This document shows, one piece after another, positions 4,433 through 8,721 of a DNA stretch of 8,721 nt. Each line of letters opens with the position of its first letter. The stretch's first letter is position 1. The position numbers and the translations under genes are program-made. Source of the DNA: Candidatus Dadabacteria bacterium (lineage in GTDB: Bacteria > Bdellovibrionota_C > UBA2361 > J135); assembly GCA_003694225.1 (NCBI GenBank), contig RFKT01000138.1, positions 1 to 8,721 on the forward strand, read 5' to 3'. The notes beneath the pieces are model-generated. The model was not told the DNA's origin. It was given only the letters and a program-made list of their open reading frames with translations, and did no database searches.

Positions 4433-5875
4433 TTAACGCGCTCCATACCCCATCAGCACGGCGGGGATAGTTCTCAGCAAAATCCTAAAATCAAGAGCAA
4501 GAGACCAGTTATCTATATACTCCATATCAAGCCTCACCCAAGAATCAAAATCCTTGATCTCATTTCTACCACTTACCTGCCAGATACAAGTTAGACCCGG
4601 CCTCATACTCAACCTCCGCTTATACCGTCTTACATAGTGCCCAACTTCAGATGGCACAGGAGGCCTCGGCCCCACTAAACTCATATCCCCTTTTAGTACA
4701 TTATAAAGCTGAGGAAGCTCATCCAGTGAAAATCTCCGCAAAAACTTGCCAAAAGGAGTAACTCTTGGGTCGTCTTTCATCTTAAATACAGGCCCATCCA
4801 TCTCATTTTTTTCGATAAGTTCCTTCAGTTCCTCTTCAGCACCAACCTTCATTGATCTAAATTTATACATCCAAAATAGGCGGCCATTAAGCCCAACCCT
4901 TTTTTGCTTGAATATTATCGGGCCGGGCGACATAATCCGTATCCCAATAGCTATTGCCAGAAATAGAGGAGAAAGTACTATCAGCAACAGGGCCGATCCA
5001 ACAAAATCTATCAATCTCTTCAGTACAAGATCCCACCTGTCTCCAGGAGGTGTTTGATAATGTACGAGCGGTATTTTCCCAAAATAGCTAACCTCTGAAC
5101 GTGCCATACCGACGCTAAAGAGATCTGCGGCTATTGTCGTATATACCCCTTCCTCAGAACAAAGAATCAGCATCTCTTCCACTTCATCGAGGTGATTTCT
5201 TACATCAGTAAAGATAACTTCATCCACAGCATGCCTCTTAAGGGCGTTTTCAAGCTCTTCAGCTCCCGATGCTATAACCTCCTTGCCCCCTTCAGACTTA
5301 CCTTTTTTATAATCAGCAAAGCCGACAAGAGAGATGCCAAGCTCTTTTTGTTTGCTTATAGCCTTAGCCAATTCTTTACCTTGTGCCCCCGCTCCCATAA
5401 TAAGAATATTCCTACTATTCCTACCGCTTCCAAGCCAGTGGCTAAGGAGCCACTTAACAACATATCTTTCCGCAGTAACAGATAGCCCAGACAAAAGGCA
5501 AAATAGCCCGACTACCAAGCGGCTTAAATCAATCTTGAATGTATATAAAAGTGCCGCTAGCGCAAAGAAAACCAACACAGATGATAGAAGCGAGATTCCG
5601 AGCAGCTTCCAGCTCGATATAACCTTGAACCGATCGTATGTACCTGCCGCTGTAAATAAAAACAAAAATAGAGGCAATGCAACGACTAAGAGGAAAAGAT
5701 ACTGAGAGAGAGGAGCGACAACATCTCCTCCAAAGCGAAGCCCTAACGATAGCTTTTCATTCCAATAAATAACAGAAGCTCTGCCATAATATGCAAGTAT
5801 AAAGCTCAGTGTGATAATAACTGCATCGCCAACTCTTTCGGCAATCTTTACAAATCTCCAGTGGCGATTAAGCAT
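4433..5875 (-). CDS. polyprenyl-phosphate sugar-1-phosphate transferase (WcaJ/WbaP-type)
   Basis: This 480-residue inner-membrane enzyme transfers a sugar 1-phosphate (glucose or galactose are typical in the family) from a UDP-sugar to undecaprenyl phosphate, the first step of exopolysaccharide, capsule or O-antigen repeat assembly. Four membrane segments come first (~15-31, 54-78, 91-113, 120-140), then a Rossmann-like domain starting NILIMGAGAQG (156-166) and running to ~260. The catalytic domain starts at KRLIDFVGS (286-294). It contains the re-entrant helix with Ser302-Pro303, GPIIFKQKRVG (318-328), KFRSM (338-342), DDPRVTPFGKFLRR, the SLDELPQL motif with the Asp385-Glu386 dyad, and MSLVGPRP (398-405). 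Length and order match the long-form family, and all key motifs are present. ATG 5875 has a strong GGGGAGG about 4 bases upstream. No glycosyltransferases or export genes are adjacent, so it is an isolated initiating enzyme here. Confidence 0.95.
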   Translation of the reverse strand: MLNRHWRFVKIAERVGDAVIITLSFILAYYGRASVIYWNEKLSLGLRFGGDVVAPLSQYLFLLVVALPLFLFLFTAAGTYDRFKVISSWKLLGISLLSSVLVFFALAALLYTFKIDLSRLVVGLFCLLSGLSVTAERYVVKWLLSHWLGSGRNSRNILIMGAGAQGKELAKAISKQKELGISLVGFADYKKGKSEGGKEVIASGAEELENALKRHAVDEVIFTDVRNHLDEVEEMLILCSEEGVYTTIAADLFSVGMARSEVSYFGKIPLVHYQTPPGDRWDLVLKRLIDFVGSALLLIVLSPLFLAIAIGIRIMSPGPIIFKQKRVGLNGRLFWMYKFRSMKVGAEEELKELIEKNEMDGPVFKMKDDPRVTPFGKFLRRFSLDELPQLYNVLKGDMSLVGPRPPVPSEVGHYVRRYKRRLSMRPGLTCIWQVSGRNEIKDFDSWVRLDMEYIDNWSLALDFRILLRTIPAVLMGYGAR

Positions 5876-6223
5876 CTTTCCTCCCCTAACCGACTACAAG
5901 AACAAGCAAACTAAACACCAAGCACGAATAGATGCTTTATATGCTTTATGTCCAAGAAACTCGCCCTTCCCCATAACATAATCAGTGAAATAGAGCCTTT
6001 TGATCCACGTAAATAATATACCAATTAGCTACAAAACTATAAATCTCGGTGCAATTTTCACGGTTCACGCTAATTACAAGCAACTGACGAATAATTATCC
6101 TTTGTTTTTAGCTGGTTATACCACAAGTTGCAATTATCTGGGTAAAATTGCTTGTGCCGTTGGATTTTCGATTTTCATATATATTAAGATTCGGACTCTA
6201 TATATTTTAATGGGAGAAAAGCT
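5876..6223. promoter_or_regulatory. divergent intergenic region between the sugar transferase gene and dtd
   Basis: These 348 bases hold no convincing gene but must carry two divergent promoters. On the minus strand at 5905-5920, TGGTGTTTAGTTTGCT has the GG-N10-GC spacing and TTGC box of sigma-54 promoters, but a poor match after GG. It sits ~30 bases before the transferase ATG. A 9-base exact tandem repeat ATGCTTTAT lies at 5932-5949. Nearer dtd, GCAATT (6130-6135) and AATTGC (6146-6151) form a dyad around 10 bases, with CAAG/CTTG as outer ends. GGGAG ~8 bases before 6224 is the dtd ribosome binding site. An open frame at 6000-6227 shows no coding character. Confidence 0.4.
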
Positions 6224-6664
6224 ATGAAGGTGCTACTCCAAAGGGTAAACAGGGCTTCTGTCACTGTTAATGGCCAAATTAAAGGAGCCATAGAAAAAGG
6301 TTTGCTGCTTTTAACCGGATTTGGGAAGGGTGATTCGGAAACTGTAATAAGGAAAATGGCAGAAAAAATAGCCCATCTCCGGGTATTTCCCGGCAAAGAT
6401 AGTAGCTTTCACCTCTCCTTATTGGATATAAATGGCGACGCCTTAGTTGTGCCCCAATTTACCCTTTACGCTGACACAAAAAAGGGAAGAAGGCCCGATT
6501 TTTTTAATGCCCTCCAGCCTGACCAAGCTAAAGTTTTATCCCAAAAGTTTGTGGCATTCCTCAAGGAAACAGGTATCCCTACCGTAGCGTCCGGTATCTT
6601 TGGAGCACATATGGTTGTCTCACTTGAAAACGATGGGCCTGTTACAATTATGGTGGAGATGTAG
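6224..6664 (+). CDS. dtd: D-aminoacyl-tRNA deacylase
   Basis: This 146-residue protein has the standard length for Dtd. It hydrolyses D-aminoacyl-tRNA (for example D-Tyr-tRNA) and also Gly-tRNA(Ala) to keep D-amino acids out of proteins, working as a cytoplasmic homodimer. Family motifs are clear: the start MKVLLQRVNRASVTVNG, the active-site segment VVPQFTLYADTKKGRRPDF (75-93, catalytic-pocket Thr80), and NDGPVT (136-141) with the Gly-cisPro pair. The usual SQFTL is PQFTL here, a substitution next to the active-site strand. ATG 6224 has GGGAG at a good distance. The gene is monocistronic as far as seen: it is divergent from the sugar transferase gene, and 181 bp separate it from the porin-like gene. 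Confidence 0.96.
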   Translation: MKVLLQRVNRASVTVNGQIKGAIEKGLLLLTGFGKGDSETVIRKMAEKIAHLRVFPGKDSSFHLSLLDINGDALVVPQFTLYADTKKGRRPDFFNALQPDQAKVLSQKFVAFLKETGIPTVASGIFGAHMVVSLENDGPVTIMVEM

Positions 6665-6747
6665 TTTTAGAGAATGGGTTAACTATATATGTCAAAACAA
6701 CGTTTGGCTACGCAGTGATATCTCACTTGTCCCCCAAAAAAACTGTA

Positions 6748-6777
6748 TAGACACGTGCGGAAAAGTAGCCTTATAAT
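6748..6777 (+). promoter_or_regulatory. candidate sigma-70 promoter for the porin operon
   Basis: TAGACA (6748-6753, one mismatch to TTGACA), an 18-base spacer, then a consensus TATAAT (6772-6777). Transcription would start near 6784, about 60 bases before the porin ATG. A small hairpin AGTGA/TCACT (6714-6718 with 6723-6727) lies just upstream. Confidence 0.5.
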
Positions 6778-6845
6778 TCGGGATTACCTTTTGTCGGGTA
6801 TACCACTATTGGAAAATTGCAAAGTAAAAAACAGGAGAAAGTGTT

Positions 6846-7916
6846 ATGAGAAGAAAAGCGTTAATGTTAGGACTGCTTTTCGGCATATTTCCGATTGCTT
6901 CGGTCTATGCCGGACCCCAGAAGTTGGCGTTAGATCTACACGGATTTGGCCACGTTCAATATGATGTTGAACAGGTCAACCTTGACGGTCCGGGAGGCAA
7001 AGATACATCCAATAACTTTGCTAACGGAGGAGTGGATCTCTTTATCACCTCTCAGCTTTCAGATAGGTTCAGTTTTCTTAACGAAACTGTCTTTGAGTTT
7101 ACCGACGAGGGGGAAAGCACCTTGGATGTTGAAAGACTTTTGCTTAAGTTTTCTCAATCTGAACAATTTAACCTAGCTGCGGGCAGAGGCCACACCGCTT
7201 TAGGATACTGGAATCAGCGGTTCCATCACGGCACATGGCTTCAAACCACAACAGATAGGCCCATCATCTACCTGTTTGAAGACGACGGTGGAATACTTCC
7301 GGTACACTTCGTTGGGCTTGAGGCTTCAGGAGCTCTAGCTGATGGGCAGCTCGCCTATACCGCAAATGTTGCAAACGGACGCGGAAAGATTACTGATGAA
7401 GTCCAGCTTACTACGGACGCAAATAACAGCAAGATGGTAAGCTTGATGCTCACATACCAGCCGGAAGCGGTGGAAGATTTCGGAGTGGGGGCCAATATAG
7501 TCTGGGATAGGATCCCATCGGATCCCGCAACTCCAGGCAGAGCATCGCAGATAGATGAGCTTATATATGGCTTTCACATCTACTATACAGGCTATCCTTG
7601 GGAGTTAATTGGAGAAATCCAATTTGTAAACCACGATGATGATGCCGCCGGCACATTTGACCATTACGGGGCATATGCACAGATCGCTTATTCCATAGAT
7701 TCATGGAAGCCCTACTACCGTTATGACAGGCTTAGCATTGAATCGGGAGATCCTTTCTTTACCGGCTTGCCGGGAGTAGAAGACTCAGATCAGCACACAG
7801 TCGGCATAAGGTGGGATCTGGAAGCTTATGTTGCGCTTAAGTTCGAGTATAGGTTCCTTGACACAGATTCAGAGGAATCTCATGCGGGAACAGTGCAAGC
7901 GTCATTTGCATTTTAG
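6846..7916 (+). CDS. outer-membrane beta-barrel porin-like protein
   Basis: This 356-residue protein has a classic signal peptide (MRRKA, hydrophobic 6-20, cleavage after VYA at ~22). After it comes a series of alternating strands rich in aromatic and small residues (for example GFGHVQYDVEQ, RFSFLNETVFEF, GFHIYYTGYPWELIGEIQFV, WKPYYRYDRL, YVALKFEYRFL). The final residue is Phe (QASFAF), the usual signal for outer-membrane insertion by the Bam complex. Strand content and length fit a ~14-16-strand porin. Parts resemble phosphate-selective porin/DcaP-like proteins, but the substrate cannot be read. AGGAG ~9 bases before ATG 6846 supports the start. The PstS-like gene follows after 18 bp, so the two very likely form one operon and may deliver and bind the same solute. 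Confidence 0.88.
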   Translation: MRRKALMLGLLFGIFPIASVYAGPQKLALDLHGFGHVQYDVEQVNLDGPGGKDTSNNFANGGVDLFITSQLSDRFSFLNETVFEFTDEGESTLDVERLLLKFSQSEQFNLAAGRGHTALGYWNQRFHHGTWLQTTTDRPIIYLFEDDGGILPVHFVGLEASGALADGQLAYTANVANGRGKITDEVQLTTDANNSKMVSLMLTYQPEAVEDFGVGANIVWDRIPSDPATPGRASQIDELIYGFHIYYTGYPWELIGEIQFVNHDDDAAGTFDHYGAYAQIAYSIDSWKPYYRYDRLSIESGDPFFTGLPGVEDSDQHTVGIRWDLEAYVALKFEYRFLDTDSEESHAGTVQASFAF

Positions 7917-7934
7917 TTTATAAGGGAGGGTTAG

Positions 7935-8366
7935 ATGACAGCGAAGACATTTATATCGGCAATCTGTGTTGCCTTATTGGTAGCATCTTCGGCGGTCGCA
8001 GAAGCCGTTGTTATAGTAAACAAGGCAAACCCTGTTAAGGGTGTGTCTTTAAAGGATCTAGGCAAGCTCTACAAAGGCAAAAGAAGGCGGTGGATTGATG
8101 GAACTCCTGTAAAGCTAGTCCTTCCTCAATCCGGAAGCTCTGAAATGGCTAAGCTTTTATCTGCTATAGGCATAAAGAGCGAGGAAGCTCTTAGCAGATT
8201 GTATCTGAAACTTATATACCAGCAGAAGATTCAGTCAGAGCCCTCAAAGCTTGATGCATCCTCTGCTGTTAAGGCAGTAATGGCCGACAAAGGCGCTATA
8301 GCTGTTGTGGATGATTCCGCAGCATCTGGCGGCGACGTGCGCGTAATAAAGGTTGATGGGCTCTAA
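7935..8366 (+). CDS. small PstS-like periplasmic substrate-binding protein
   Basis: This 143-residue protein has a signal peptide (hydrophobic ~6-20, cleavage near VAEA, 22-24). The mature part reads like the short PstS-like 'phosphate ABC transporter substrate-binding' family: SLKDLGKLYKGKRRRWIDGTPVKLVLP (38-64), a helical middle, then VKAVMADKGAIAVVDD (112-127) and a closing VRVIKVDG (136-142). Full PstS proteins are about twice this length, so this is a single-lobe form and may sense or scavenge rather than feed a complete transporter. No permease or ATPase gene is seen. The Ser/Gly/Ser-rich QSGSSEM (65-71) is a plausible anion-binding loop. ATG 7935 has a strong GGGAGGG ~4 bases upstream. 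Phosphate as ligand is assumed from family naming, not shown. Confidence 0.85.
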   Translation: MTAKTFISAICVALLVASSAVAEAVVIVNKANPVKGVSLKDLGKLYKGKRRRWIDGTPVKLVLPQSGSSEMAKLLSAIGIKSEEALSRLYLKLIYQQKIQSEPSKLDASSAVKAVMADKGAIAVVDDSAASGGDVRVIKVDGL

Positions 8367-8460
8367 GAACCGATTCTAAATTAGTGGCGCATCTCTTTTA
8401 AAACTGCCATAGAGGGCGAAAGGGTTGCGCCGCCATTTATGGTGCTGTGGCTAGGAATTT

Positions 8461-8721
8461 TTAATGTAGCTTTGCTGAACCATCCCTATCAAAGTTGCTA
8501 TCGCCAAAGCTGGATATGCTTTCATTAGCCTTTCCGTTCTCATCCCCTATTACTTTAATCGTCGTTTCTCCAACAAAAGAGGCCTCCGGGCTTAAATCTT
8601 GGCCTTGACTGTAAAGAAGCCTTACTAGCTGCTGTACTATCTCTCCTTGTAGCTTAGCCTCCTTTACAAGCTCCTGTCCAGAAGCTGTTAACTCTTCAGC
8701 CGCAGCGGCGTTATTCTGAAC
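8461..8721 (-). CDS. methyl-accepting chemotaxis protein, C-terminal end (partial)
   Basis: An open frame enters from the right edge at 8721 and stops at TAA 8461-8463, giving the last 86 residues. It begins VQNNAAAAEELTASGQELVKEAKLQGEIVQQLVRLL, the typical C-terminal helix of MCP signalling domains (QNAAxAEE...AxxL...xA..L...V). This helix follows the hairpin tip that contacts CheA and CheW. After it comes a ~50-residue polar tail (YSQGQDLSPEASFVGETT...DGSAKLH) that looks disordered and lacks the NWETF-type CheR/CheB docking pentapeptide. The sensor, membrane and HAMP parts lie outside the window. The gene is convergent with the porin/binding-protein operon, with 94 bases between stops. Confidence 0.9.
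   Translation of the reverse strand, partial: VQNNAAAAEELTASGQELVKEAKLQGEIVQQLVRLLYSQGQDLSPEASFVGETTIKVIGDENGKANESISSFGDSNFDRDGSAKLH

Noticed and set aside
4746..5705. Three plus-strand open frames opposite the sugar transferase gene
   Set aside because: They are antisense shadows of a clearly coding gene, with low-complexity Ser/Pro-rich products and no family features.
6000..6227. 75-codon plus-strand open frame before dtd
   Set aside because: It lacks a ribosome binding site, has a composition like AT-rich non-coding DNA, overlaps the dtd start and lies in the divergent promoter region.
8386..8431. GGCGCA/TGCGCC inverted repeat between the convergent stops as a terminator
   Set aside because: The arms are 34 bases apart, the stem is only 6 bp and no T-run follows on either strand.

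Overview
This window looks like chromosomal DNA from a motile, diderm (Gram-negative type) bacterium. Four genes support this: an outer-membrane beta-barrel protein with a signal peptide and terminal Phe, an E. coli-type CheY, the end of a methyl-accepting chemotaxis protein, and a polyprenyl-phosphate sugar transferase for surface polysaccharide. The DNA is moderately AT-rich. I cannot place the organism below that level. The mix of genes would fit Desulfobacterota or Nitrospirota-like lineages, but that is a guess.

Layout: (1) 25-108 is tRNA-Tyr. (2) 144-1979 holds two plus-strand genes, a secreted or membrane-anchored IPT/TIG-fold protein and an N-terminally anchored alpha/beta hydrolase. 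(3) 1980-2648 is a non-coding block packed with interspersed repeats. It has about ten copies of a ~20-bp motif (consensus AAGTWRCCCCGYACCWTTYC), two copies of a ~70-bp hairpin element, two copies of an ~87-bp composite element whose stem shows compensatory base changes, and copies of a GGACACCCA motif. (4) 2649-3616 (minus) holds an unrecognised 149-aa acidic-tailed protein and cheY. cheY is bracketed by a ~36-bp inverted repeat and has a candidate flagellar sigma-28 promoter. (5) 3995-4351 (plus) is a small multi-pass membrane protein of unknown function. (6) 4433-5875 (minus) is the sugar-phosphate transferase. (7) 6224-6664 (plus) is dtd, D-aminoacyl-tRNA deacylase. (8) 6846-8366 (plus) is a porin-like gene and a small PstS-like periplasmic binding protein in a tight operon. 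It is convergent with (9), 8461-8721 (minus), the 3' end of a chemotaxis receptor gene that runs off the window edge.

How they may work together: cheY and the receptor belong to flagellar chemotaxis. The porin, the small binding protein and the convergent receptor could form an uptake-and-sensing neighbourhood, although this is inferred from adjacency only. The sugar transferase starts assembly of an exopolysaccharide or capsule repeat unit. The tRNA and dtd are housekeeping translation genes.

The least ordinary part is the repeat biology. One repeat family (GGACACCCA) appears inside the hydrolase 3' end, within the intergenic block and as inverted arms around cheY. This suggests a spreading non-coding element that has altered at least one protein C-terminus. 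I see no transposase in the window.
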